From positions 1 to 43,350 of the forward strand of contig CACYXE010000025.1 of assembly GCA_902778275.1 (NCBI GenBank): DNA of 43,350 bases, written 5' to 3'. Origin of the DNA: Oscillospiraceae bacterium. Its GTDB lineage: Bacteria; Bacillota; Clostridia; Oscillospirales; Oscillospiraceae. The notes below the pieces were generated by a model that had not been told where the DNA came from, ran no database searches, and worked only from the letters and a program-made list of their open reading frames with translations. Position 1 is the stretch's first letter, and every line of letters starts with the position of its first letter. Shown piece by piece: positions 24,749 through 32,442 of the stretch. Position numbers and translations under genes: made by a program.

Positions 24749-26542
24749 GTGATCGGCGAGGTCATGGTCTACAACGCCCGGCATCTGGGGATCGACGGGG
24801 TCTACTATGACTGGGTGGAGATCAGCAATCCCTGGGACACGCCCATCAGTCTGCAGGGCTATTATCTGTCGGACAAGGACAGCGACCGGCTGCAGTACCC
24901 TCTGCCGGGCAAGCTCCTGAATCCACGGGAAAGCCTGGTGTTGTACTGCTCCGCGGATCTGATCCTCTCAGGCCGGCCCAACAGCGGCTTCGGCCTGGAC
25001 TCCGTCAAGGAGACGCTGTATCTGAGTCGGGCCGACGGCAGCCTGGCAGACTATGTGAGTTTACATAATATTCCCATCGACTGCAGCTTCGGCCGCAGAG
25101 GGACCGAGGGCGGCTTTTACTACTTCGATACGCCCAGCCCTGCAAAGCCCAACTCCGGCGGCGAGCGGCTGGTCGCCGCGCCGCCGGTGGCGCTGACGGC
25201 CGACGGCGTTTTTGACGAGGTGGATACCGTTGCGGTAGAGCTGCAGGGGGATGGGGAGATCCGCTACACCCTGGACGGCAGCACCCCGGATCGGAGCTCG
25301 GCGCTGTATGAAGGACCGCTGTCGGTGACGGAGACTGCGGTGCTGCGGGCTGTCTGCCTGCGGGACGGATATCTGCCCAGCGCCACGCTGGATCTGAGTT
25401 ATATCCTCAATGAGGGGCATACCCTTCCGGTGGTCAGCCTGATCGGCGACCCGGAGGACATCACGGGCCCGACGGGACTGTACCAGCTGTATTCCTATGA
25501 ATTGGAGCGCCCAGGCAGTTTCACGCTCTTTGCGGAAAACGGCGACAGGGTGCAGCTGCGCTGCGGCGTCAAGCTCCACGGCGCCACGTCCCGGACACGG
25601 GAGAAGAAGTCCTTCCGGCTGAAGTTCGAGGACCGCTACGAGGGGCCGCTGGACTACGATCTGTTTTCCAACGGCGTGACCCACTTCCGCAGCATCCTGC
25701 TGCGCATGCCCCAGGAGGGGCGGCCCACCAGCTACATCCGGGACACCCTGATGCATAAGCTGGCCATGGAAAATTTCCCGGAGCTGCCGGCCCAGGACCA
25801 CCGCTACGCGGTGCTGTATCTCAACGGCGCATACTGGGGCATCTACAACCTGCGGGAGGCCCATTCGGAGACCCACTATGCCCAGCATTACGGGGTGGAT
25901 GAGACCACCGTGACCGAGAGCAAGGGCAGCTGGGGCCACAACACCCCCGCCGAAGCGGTGGCCGATTTTATCCTCACCCACGACATGCGGGACGCGGAAA
26001 ACTACGCATACGCCCAGGAGCATCTGGATCTGGAGAGCATCATCGGCTGGTGCATCCTGGAGGCTTACAGCGGCAACTTTGACGCCAACAGCCCCAACAT
26101 GCGTTTTTATTGGACCGAAGCGGATCAGAAGCTCCACTACGCGCTGGTGGATCTGGATCTGGGGATGTTCTCCTACGGGGGCTTTGAGATCCCCTTCTCC
26201 AATGATTACGAGTATCAGCGCCTGGCCGCGGCCCTGATGGAGAACGAGGACTTTCGCGGCCGCCTTCTGGGCAGGCTGAAGGAATTGCTGCAGGGTCCCC
26301 TGTCAGAGCCAGAGATCCACAGGCAGATCGACGCCCTGGCCCAGGAGCTCCGGCCGGAGACCGCCCGCGATATGGAGCGTTGGCGCAACAGGCCGCACGA
26401 TTGGGAGAGCATGGTGGAGACGCTGCATGAATTCGTGGATTACGGCGGCGGCCGCACCAAAATGCTGCTGAAAAGTCTCAAGTACCTGCGCACGGTCAAC
26501 AGCAAGCTGCTGGAGGAGACCTTCGGCGATATGTTAAAGTAA
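24749..26542 (+). CDS. CotH kinase family protein with lamin-tail domain (downstream part)
   Basis: The frame is open upstream of the GTG at 24749 to about 24680, and no good ribosome site precedes 24749. The 597 residues contain a second lamin-tail domain (IGEVMVYNARHLGIDGVYYDWVEISNP), a chitobiase-like beta domain (IRYTLDGSTPDRSSALYEGPL, about 165-215), and a CotH kinase domain from about 255 (GVKLHGATSRTREKKSFRLKF, then LVDLDLGMFSYG with the DxD metal pattern). CotH proteins phosphorylate spore-coat or other extracellular proteins, and this one would be displayed outside if joined to the lipoprotein signal encoded in the other frame. Alone it lacks any export signal. Confidence 0.82.
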   Translation: MIGEVMVYNARHLGIDGVYYDWVEISNPWDTPISLQGYYLSDKDSDRLQYPLPGKLLNPRESLVLYCSADLILSGRPNSGFGLDSVKETLYLSRADGSLADYVSLHNIPIDCSFGRRGTEGGFYYFDTPSPAKPNSGGERLVAAPPVALTADGVFDEVDTVAVELQGDGEIRYTLDGSTPDRSSALYEGPLSVTETAVLRAVCLRDGYLPSATLDLSYILNEGHTLPVVSLIGDPEDITGPTGLYQLYSYELERPGSFTLFAENGDRVQLRCGVKLHGATSRTREKKSFRLKFEDRYEGPLDYDLFSNGVTHFRSILLRMPQEGRPTSYIRDTLMHKLAMENFPELPAQDHRYAVLYLNGAYWGIYNLREAHSETHYAQHYGVDETTVTESKGSWGHNTPAEAVADFILTHDMRDAENYAYAQEHLDLESIIGWCILEAYSGNFDANSPNMRFYWTEADQKLHYALVDLDLGMFSYGGFEIPFSNDYEYQRLAAALMENEDFRGRLLGRLKELLQGPLSEPEIHRQIDALAQELRPETARDMERWRNRPHDWESMVETLHEFVDYGGGRTKMLLKSLKYLRTVNSKLLEETFGDMLK

Positions 26543-26580
26543 GAGCTGCGGTGAACTGCTTTGCCGCAGCTCTTAACTTT
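26541..26580 (+). terminator. Terminator after the CotH gene
   Basis: An 11-bp stem AAGAGCTGCGG (26541-26551) with CCGCAGCTCTT (26564-26574), overlapping the CotH stop codon, is followed by a weak T-rich tail. Confidence 0.72.
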
Positions 26581-26592
26581 TATGAAGAATTG

Positions 26593-26621
26593 TTGCGTAC
26601 TTGCGCCGCTTGGTGTAAAAT
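26593..26621 (+). promoter_or_regulatory. Promoter of the beta-CASP nuclease gene
   Basis: TTGCGT (26593-26598), 17-base spacer, TAAAAT (26616-26621). It lies 48 bases before the chosen TTG start at 26670. Confidence 0.5.
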
Positions 26622-26669
26622 AAACGCAGTAACATAGGGTGATTCTGCACAGAATAAGAGGTGTGGTCA

Positions 26670-28280
26670 TTGAAAATAACGTTTTTGGGCGCGACCCATG
26701 AGGTCACGGGCAGCTGTACCTATCTGGAAGTGGGAGACAAGCGCGGCCTTGTGGACTATGGCATGGAGCAGGGTAAGAACATCTACGTCAACGAGCCGCT
26801 GCCGGTGCCGCCGGAGGCATTGGATTTTGTGCTGCTGACCCACGCCCATGTGGACCACTCGGGTCTGCTGCCGCTGCTGTATAAGCAGGGGTTCCGCGGC
26901 CCGGTCTATGCCAGCGCGGCCACCTGCTCTCTATGCGATATCATGCTGCGTGACTGCGCCAACATCCAGATGTCCGAAGCGGAGTGGAAAAACCGGAAGA
27001 ACCAGCGCAGCGGCGCTCCCGCGGTGGAGCCGCTGTATGACCTGGACGATGCGGCGGGACTGGTGTCGCTGCTGCGCCCCTGCGGCTATGGCAAGGAGAT
27101 CCAGGTCAATGACTGCGTCACCATCCGCCTGACCGACGTGGGGCATCTGCTGGGTTCTGCGGCCATCGAGGTGTGGCTCACCGAGGACGGTGAGACCCGG
27201 AAGATCACCTTTTCCGGCGACCTGGGCAACGGCGGACAGGCCATTTTGCGCGACCCGCAGTTTGTGAAGGATACGGAGTATCTGGTGATCGAGTCCACCT
27301 ACGGCGACAGGCTCCACAGCGAGGGGCGGGTGGACTATGTCAAGGAGTTGGCCAGCCGGATCCAGGCCACCATGGATCGGGGCGGCAACGTGATCATTCC
27401 GTCCTTTGCGGTGGGCCGCACGCAGGAGATGCTGTATTTCATCCGGGAGATCAAGGAGAAAAACCTGGTCACCGGCCATGGGGATTTCCCCGTCTATGTG
27501 GACAGCCCTCTGGCCATCGAGGCCACCTCCATCTTCCTGCAGTGTGATGCGGAGTATGTGGACGATGAGATGCAGCAGCTGATCCGTTCCGGCGTCAACC
27601 CCATCGTCTTTCCCGGCCTGGAGCTGACGGTCAGCCAGGAGGAGTCCCGGGCCATCAACGAGGACCGTACGCCCAAGGTCATCATTTCCGCCAGCGGCAT
27701 GTGCGACGCGGGCCGCATCCGCCACCATCTGAAGCACAACCTGTGGCGGGAGGAGTGCATGATCCTGTTCGTGGGCTATCAGTCCGTGGGGACCCTGGGG
27801 CGCTTGCTGGTGGACGGCATCGACCACGTCAAGCTGTTTGATGAGGATATCGAGGTCAAGGCCCGGATCGACACGCTGCCCGGCATCAGCGGGCATGCGG
27901 ACAAGGCGGGACTGCTGCACTGGCTGGGCGGCTTCGAGGAAAAGCCGAAACAGATTTTCGTAAACCACGGCGACCCGGACACGGCCGACAGTTTTACCGC
28001 CTGCCTCAATGCGGAGCTGGGTTACCGGGCCTACGCGCCCTACAGCGGCTGCCGCTTCGATCTGCTGGCCGGACAGTTTGAAAAGATGCCGGATGGCATA
28101 CCCATCGCGAAGCCCGGCAGCGGCGGGAAGCAGCGCAAGGTCAGCGCCGCTTATACCCGAATGGTGGCCGCGGCGGAGCGCCTGCTGAAGATCGCAAAGA
28201 GCATCGAGGGGCGGGCCAATAAGGAACTGGCCGGCTATGCCGACGCCATCACCAGGCTGGCGGATAAAATGGAGAAATAG
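26670..28280 (+). CDS. Beta-CASP metallo-beta-lactamase fold ribonuclease-like protein
   Basis: The start is placed at TTG 26670 because AGAGGTG lies six bases upstream and the protein then begins MKITFLGATHEVTGSC, the normal N-terminus of this family; the GTG at 26661 falls inside that ribosome site. The 536 residues include the metal motif LTHAHVDHSG (residues 56-65), GHLLGSAAIEVW, FSGDLGN, STYGDRLH and, late, SGHADKAGLLHWL, VNHGDPD. This is the COG1236/RMMBL layout of YSH1-type RNA processing exonucleases. A C-terminal extension of about 70 residues is rich in Lys and Ala. RNA cleavage or 5' exonuclease activity is inferred from family. Confidence 0.9.
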   Translation: MKITFLGATHEVTGSCTYLEVGDKRGLVDYGMEQGKNIYVNEPLPVPPEALDFVLLTHAHVDHSGLLPLLYKQGFRGPVYASAATCSLCDIMLRDCANIQMSEAEWKNRKNQRSGAPAVEPLYDLDDAAGLVSLLRPCGYGKEIQVNDCVTIRLTDVGHLLGSAAIEVWLTEDGETRKITFSGDLGNGGQAILRDPQFVKDTEYLVIESTYGDRLHSEGRVDYVKELASRIQATMDRGGNVIIPSFAVGRTQEMLYFIREIKEKNLVTGHGDFPVYVDSPLAIEATSIFLQCDAEYVDDEMQQLIRSGVNPIVFPGLELTVSQEESRAINEDRTPKVIISASGMCDAGRIRHHLKHNLWREECMILFVGYQSVGTLGRLLVDGIDHVKLFDEDIEVKARIDTLPGISGHADKAGLLHWLGGFEEKPKQIFVNHGDPDTADSFTACLNAELGYRAYAPYSGCRFDLLAGQFEKMPDGIPIAKPGSGGKQRKVSAAYTRMVAAAERLLKIAKSIEGRANKELAGYADAITRLADKMEK

Positions 28281-28302
28281 CCTTTGGTTTTCCGTTTAAG
28301 AC

Positions 28303-28331
28303 TTTACGAAAACGCAGGCCTGTGGTAACAT
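28303..28331 (+). promoter_or_regulatory. Candidate promoter of the pseudokinase-lectin gene
   Basis: TTTACG (28303-28308), 17-base spacer, TAACAT (28326-28331) with TGG before it (extended -10). It lies 45 bases before the ATG. Confidence 0.45.
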
Positions 28332-28375
28332 ATATTAGTTAGTCAGATACAGAAACCACCTTGCAGGGGGATTTT

Positions 28376-30103
28376 ATGAAAGACAGAGGATTCGATCCGG
28401 ATAAAAAGCTTGGCGAAAAAATCGGAAAGATGAGCCGGCAGGAGCTGTGCGCTCTTGTGTCGGAGCTGTGCGACCGAATCCGCAGTGATGTGGGCACGGG
28501 CAACTACCGCGGCGGCATCTATCCCGACAATATCAGCCTGAACGAGGACGGCAGCGTCGCTATCGGTCCCGGCAAGATCCAGGACTGGGAAGACGAGGAA
28601 CTGCAGTTTATCGCACCTGAGCTCTATTGGGGCGGCAAGCTGAGCCCGGCGTCCGACGTGTATTCCCTGGGCATGCTGCTGTATTACGGCGCTACCGGCG
28701 GGAAGCTGCCCTTTGACGGGGATACCCAGGCCCGTATGGACGGCAAGGCCTTTGAAGTGCCGGCGGAAGTGGGCCGCCAGCTGTATCAGATCATTTCCAC
28801 CGCCACGGCTTTCAAGGCGTCGGACCGCTATCGCTCCGTGGGCGAGCTGCAGGCACGGGTGGATTCCTGCCTGCTGGGCCGCTATATCGGCAGCGAGGGC
28901 AGGGCACAGACCCTGTTCAACAAGGACAAGGGTGAGCTGAGCGATATCGAACGGATCATGGTCTCCATCATCGCCGAGGAAGACGCGGGGATGGACAGCG
29001 CCAGCCCCGACGAAGGCGGCTTCAAGGCGGCGGAAGAAGCGGAGCCCGAGGCGGGAGCACCCGAAGCGGAGCCTGCTGCAGAGGCGGCGCCCAGCGAGGA
29101 GGACGAAGAGATGGAGCGCATCCGCGCCTTGTTCAACGCCCCCTATGAGGAACCGCCCTTTGAAAACGAAAACGTGGCGCAGCTGCCGGAGGAGGGGCAG
29201 GCGGAAGAGATCCTGCAGCCCGTGCCCCTGGCCATGAGCGGCGAGGGAGAGGACGTGCGGGTCTACCAGCCCACACCTCACAGCCGCCGGGAGAAGGACA
29301 GCGCCGTCTCTCAGAAACAGCCCATCCCCATTTTGACTGTGGATGAAAACCCGGAGCTTGCGCCGGTGGTCCCCATGACCGCCGTCAGCAGCAAGCCCAT
29401 GAGCCGGCAGGAGCAGATCCAGCAGGAGATCAGGCGCCGCCGGAGACGGCCCGTAGCCGCGGTTTTGATCCTCTGCGCCCTGCTGATCCTCTCCGCTATC
29501 GTGCTGAACTTCATGCTCCAGGGCGGCGTGGCTCTCCGGGGCGGCCGGCCCTCTGACGCCAACGGGGATGACGACGCCTCCGGTGTGGTGTCGATCCCCA
29601 CGGCACGGCCTGTGGATCCCAACGACCCCGAGGCCGGGGACGCGCCCTTTGATTACGGCACCCTCCTTGAGGAAGGGGATCCTTCCGAGGCCAAGCCCAT
29701 CGCCATGCCCCACAGCTACGAGGTCATCGCCTCCGATATGAGCTGGACCGAGGCGCGGCAGGCCTGTCTGGACGCGGGCGGCTACCTGGCGGTGGTCAGC
29801 GATGAGGAGGAATTCAACCGCATCGTGGAGCTGGTGATCGAAAGCGGACTGAGCCGGGTCTGGGTGGGCTGCCACCGGGAGGAGGACACCCTGGTCTGGG
29901 AGAAGCCCGATGAGGTGGTCTATTATCCCTGGGACTACAGCGAGCCCTCCTACTATGACGGCTATGACGGCAGCATTGAGGACTATCTGCTGCTGTGGCA
30001 CAACAACCGCTGGGTCTATAACGACAGCCGTGATGATCCCGTTGCCGACTATCCCGAGCTTTACAGCGGGAGTTTGGGCTATGTGATCGAATACGATTCC
30101 TGA
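28376..30103 (+). CDS. Single-pass membrane protein: truncated pseudokinase inside, C-type-lectin-like domain outside
   Basis: The ATG at 28376 follows AGGGGG by five bases and gives 575 residues. Residues about 40-165 resemble only the C-lobe of a Ser/Thr kinase: GGIYPDNISLNEDG at the catalytic loop, IAPELYWGG (APE at 80-82) and SDVYSLGMLLYYGATGGKLPF. The N-lobe, HRD Asp, catalytic-loop Lys and DFG (here GPG) are missing, so it cannot be an active kinase. An acidic, Glu/Ala/Pro-rich linker (about 200-340) leads to a run of six Arg (353-358) and one membrane helix (359-380). Residues about 447-575 form a C-type-lectin-like domain (SWTEARQACLDAGGYLAVV, WVGCHREEDTLVW, NRWVYNDS), without the usual final Cys. 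Topology with the kinase part inside is inferred from the Arg run. Its partner and ligand are unknown. Confidence 0.82.
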   Translation: MKDRGFDPDKKLGEKIGKMSRQELCALVSELCDRIRSDVGTGNYRGGIYPDNISLNEDGSVAIGPGKIQDWEDEELQFIAPELYWGGKLSPASDVYSLGMLLYYGATGGKLPFDGDTQARMDGKAFEVPAEVGRQLYQIISTATAFKASDRYRSVGELQARVDSCLLGRYIGSEGRAQTLFNKDKGELSDIERIMVSIIAEEDAGMDSASPDEGGFKAAEEAEPEAGAPEAEPAAEAAPSEEDEEMERIRALFNAPYEEPPFENENVAQLPEEGQAEEILQPVPLAMSGEGEDVRVYQPTPHSRREKDSAVSQKQPIPILTVDENPELAPVVPMTAVSSKPMSRQEQIQQEIRRRRRRPVAAVLILCALLILSAIVLNFMLQGGVALRGGRPSDANGDDDASGVVSIPTARPVDPNDPEAGDAPFDYGTLLEEGDPSEAKPIAMPHSYEVIASDMSWTEARQACLDAGGYLAVVSDEEEFNRIVELVIESGLSRVWVGCHREEDTLVWEKPDEVVYYPWDYSEPSYYDGYDGSIEDYLLLWHNNRWVYNDSRDDPVADYPELYSGSLGYVIEYDS

Positions 30104-30111
30104 GAAAAAAC

Positions 30112-30139
30112 GCAGGCGTTCGCGGAAGCGGGCGCCTGC
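30112..30139 (+). promoter_or_regulatory. Intercistronic stem-loop
   Basis: Stem GCAGGCG (30112-30118) with CGCCTGC (30133-30139), 14-base loop, and no T-tract on the plus strand. It lies between the pseudokinase and hydrolase genes; function unknown. Confidence 0.4.
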
Positions 30140-30151
30140 ACGGGTGAAAGC

Positions 30152-31348
30152 ATGAAAAAAAGCGCGATTTGGAAAAAGACACTGGCCTTCCTGTTTATTC
30201 TGCTTCTGCTTCCGGTGTGGGGCGGCGCGGCCAATGCGGAGGAAGCCGGTCTGATCGATACGGAAAGGCTTGACCAATGGATGGCGGCTTATGTGGAAGA
30301 GCACGGATTGAACGCAAATTATGAGCGCTTCTCCGTGGGCTTCTGCTATACGGCAACGGGGGAAAGCTGGTACTACGACGCGGATCAGTGGATGTATTCC
30401 GCCAGCCTCTACAAGGTCCCGGTGGCCATGCTGATGGCGGAGAAAGAAGCGGCCGGGGAATTGAGCCAGGACAGCAACGTGCTGGGCATGCCTCTGCAGT
30501 ACTGGGAATCCACGGCGCTGACCTACTCCAACAACGACAGCGGCCACGCCATGGTGGATTATCTGGGCGGTACATATATGGGCAAGTGCAGCGACATGAC
30601 CATTCGCTTCACCGATCTGCCGGAAGACTACTTCGACGAGGACTTCTTTGTAAACAGCTACTACTCGGCCCGCTATATGACCCAGATCATGCGGACACTC
30701 TGCGAGGGCGGTGAGGAGCAGTTTCCCCACGTGATCGAATACCTGCTCCCGGCCCAGCCGGACAATTATCTGAATATCCGCCTGAAGGGCCGCTTCGAGG
30801 TGGCCCAGAAGTACGGCTCCTATGAGGAGCCCAACGGCAACAAGAACGACCATATCGCCGCTATCGTCTATACGCCGACGCCGATCATCGTTACGGTCAT
30901 GACCCGCAACGTGGGCGAGTATCAGCTGCGGATGGCGGAGATCGGCGAATACCTGGCGGACTACGCCCTGGAGCTGGATGCCAAAGCGGCGCAGCTGGAA
31001 GCGGACAAGGTGGCTGCCGCCCAGGCGGAGCCTGCCCCCCTGGAAGAACCGGCGGCAGAGCCCGCTGAGCCTGCCGGGGAGCTGGCCGGCGCCGAAACCC
31101 CTGCGCCTGCGGAGCAGACCGTACCGGAGCCCATTCAGGCTTCAAAAACAGACGGTCCCCGCTGGCTGATCCCCGCGCTGATCGCGGCATTGGCCGTGCT
31201 GGTGCTGATCCTGCTCCTGATCGCCGTGCAGAGCCGTAAACGGAAAGCGGCCCGCCGCCGGGCCGCGGCCAGGGCCGCCGCTCGAAAAGCTGCCGCCCGG
31301 GAGACTGCCGACCGATCAAGGGACCGGGACTACAGTCCGCGACATTGA
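30152..31348 (+). CDS. Membrane-anchored beta-lactamase-fold serine hydrolase-like protein
   Basis: This 398-residue protein has an N-terminal signal sequence (LAFLFILLLLPVWGGAANA) and a class A beta-lactamase/PBP-like fold. The SxxK motif is SLYK (Ser85, Lys88), the second motif is SNN (126-128), and the third (KTG position) is not clear; QKYGSYEEPNG is the nearest. A Pro/Ala/Glu-rich linker precedes a membrane helix near residues 338-361. The tail is an unusual Arg/Ala-rich segment (AARRRAAARAAARKAAAR) that would lie in the cytoplasm. It may bind or cleave peptidoglycan peptides, but activity is uncertain. It sits 48 bases after the pseudokinase-lectin gene and 19 before the next lipoprotein, likely as one operon. 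Confidence 0.8.
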   Translation: MKKSAIWKKTLAFLFILLLLPVWGGAANAEEAGLIDTERLDQWMAAYVEEHGLNANYERFSVGFCYTATGESWYYDADQWMYSASLYKVPVAMLMAEKEAAGELSQDSNVLGMPLQYWESTALTYSNNDSGHAMVDYLGGTYMGKCSDMTIRFTDLPEDYFDEDFFVNSYYSARYMTQIMRTLCEGGEEQFPHVIEYLLPAQPDNYLNIRLKGRFEVAQKYGSYEEPNGNKNDHIAAIVYTPTPIIVTVMTRNVGEYQLRMAEIGEYLADYALELDAKAAQLEADKVAAAQAEPAPLEEPAAEPAEPAGELAGAETPAPAEQTVPEPIQASKTDGPRWLIPALIAALAVLVLILLLIAVQSRKRKAARRRAAARAAARKAAARETADRSRDRDYSPRH

Positions 31349-31367
31349 GAGAACCTGTGGTGATGGG

Positions 31368-32195
31368 ATGAAGAAAATCATTGCAATATTGCTGGCCGTG
31401 TGCCTGTGCCTCAGCTGCGCGGCCTGCGGCGGAGGCAGCTCCTACCGGGTAAAAACCGTTCTGACCCTGGTGGAGCAGTCCTACTCCCTGGCCTTTCGTA
31501 CCGGGGACCCCACGGCGGATTACGTGATCGCCGCCATCAAGACCCTGAACGCAGAGGGGCGGGTAGACGAGCTGTCTGTCAAATGGTTCGGCGACAGGAT
31601 CATCCAGTTCGAGAGCGACAGCGCCGCGCTGGACAAGGTGCGGGACAACGGCTACGGCGAGCTGCAGGAGATCCCCAGCCGGGACCTGATCGTGGGGATC
31701 GATATCAACTCCTTCCCCATGGCCTATATCTCCGGCTCCGAATATTGGGGCTACGATGTGGAGATGGCCATCGCCGTGTGCGAGCGCCTGGGCTGGAATC
31801 TGAAGATGCAGCCCATTGAAAAGGAAAACGTGTACATCGAGCTGTCCTCGGGAAACATCGACGTGGCCTGGGGCGGCGTGGCGCTGAACCAGTCGGAGGT
31901 GGATCAGGGGCTGTACGCCCAGTATGGACCCTACGTGGAGAACGATATCGTCATCGCGGTCCGGGAGGGTACGCTGATCAACAACCGCCTGGGGCTGAAC
32001 AACAAGAAGATGGCCATGTGTTCCACCACCGAAGCCATGGAGGCGCTCAATTCCGACGCGCGATTGGCCAAGCGGCTGGGGCAGGTGACCCGTGTGGCGG
32101 GCGGCACCACCGAGTGCTTCGACTTCCTCTATGCGGGTAAGTGCGACGCGGTCCTCACCGACACCACGGCCATGTACTATTTCAACAGTCATTAA
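31368..32195 (+). CDS. Amino-acid-binding-protein-like lipoprotein with permuted domain order
   Basis: The product of 275 residues starts with a lipoprotein signal (SCAAC, lipidated Cys20). Residues 105-275 follow the SBP_bac_3 family from its N-terminal strand (DLIVGIDINSFPMAY, GYDVEMAIAVCERLGW, SGNIDVAWGGVALN) to the segment CDAVLTDTTAMYYF, where the usual protein would go on with its last 50-60 residues. Those appear instead at the front: residues 36-75 (EQSYSLAFRTGD, IAAIKTLNAEGRVDEL, VKWFGD) look like the canonical C-terminus. This is best read as a circular permutation. No ABC permease or ATPase is near, so it could be a sensor or an orphan binding protein. The ligand is probably an amino acid or small polar molecule, by family only. 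Confidence 0.78.
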   Translation: MKKIIAILLAVCLCLSCAACGGGSSYRVKTVLTLVEQSYSLAFRTGDPTADYVIAAIKTLNAEGRVDELSVKWFGDRIIQFESDSAALDKVRDNGYGELQEIPSRDLIVGIDINSFPMAYISGSEYWGYDVEMAIAVCERLGWNLKMQPIEKENVYIELSSGNIDVAWGGVALNQSEVDQGLYAQYGPYVENDIVIAVREGTLINNRLGLNNKKMAMCSTTEAMEALNSDARLAKRLGQVTRVAGGTTECFDFLYAGKCDAVLTDTTAMYYFNSH

Positions 32196-32208
32196 AACAG
32201 AAAAAGCA

Positions 32209-32241
32209 AAAGCGATTGGGCTGCGGCTCAATCGCTTTTTT
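32209..32241 (+). terminator. Rho-independent terminator after the permuted binding protein
   Basis: Stem AAAGCGATTG (32209-32218) with CAATCGCTTT (32229-32238), 10-base loop, T-run to 32241. It closes the 28376-32195 gene cluster. Confidence 0.88.
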
Positions 32242-32299
32242 GTATGTGTGGGAGCAAAAAAACGCAAGCCACCCTGTCATAGACGATCGGACTTACGCG

Positions 32300-32328
32300 T
32301 TCGCAGCAGATTGTGGGCAAATTATAAT
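32300..32328 (+). promoter_or_regulatory. Possible upstream promoter of the glycosyltransferase gene
   Basis: TTCGCA (32300-32305), 17-base spacer, perfect TATAAT (32323-32328). A stronger promoter follows at 32387-32415. Confidence 0.4.
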
Positions 32329-32350
32329 ACGCTGCTTCATACGCTGCTTC
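32327..32350 (+). repeat. Perfect 12-bp tandem direct repeat
   Basis: ATACGCTGCTTC occurs twice in tandem (32327-32338 and 32339-32350), at or just after the -10 of the upstream promoter and 37 bases before the -35 of the main one. It could be a regulator site or a chance duplication. Confidence 0.55.
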
Positions 32351-32386
32351 TGAAAACCGCAAGGCTTTTTCCCGGTGGAGCGGAAG

Positions 32387-32415
32387 TTGACACCCGGCAG
32401 ATCAGGACCTATAAT
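32387..32415 (+). promoter_or_regulatory. Full-consensus sigma-A promoter
   Basis: TTGACA (32387-32392), exactly 17 bases, TATAAT (32410-32415). Both hexamers are perfect. It lies 28 bases before the ATG at 32443. Confidence 0.85.
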
Positions 32416-32442
32416 GGGAGCGATTTGATTTGGAGGCGGACT

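Noticed and set aside
32092-32442. N-terminal extension of the glycosyltransferase
   Set aside because: The stretch overlaps the preceding gene, its terminator and two promoters; ATG 32443 has a good ribosome site.
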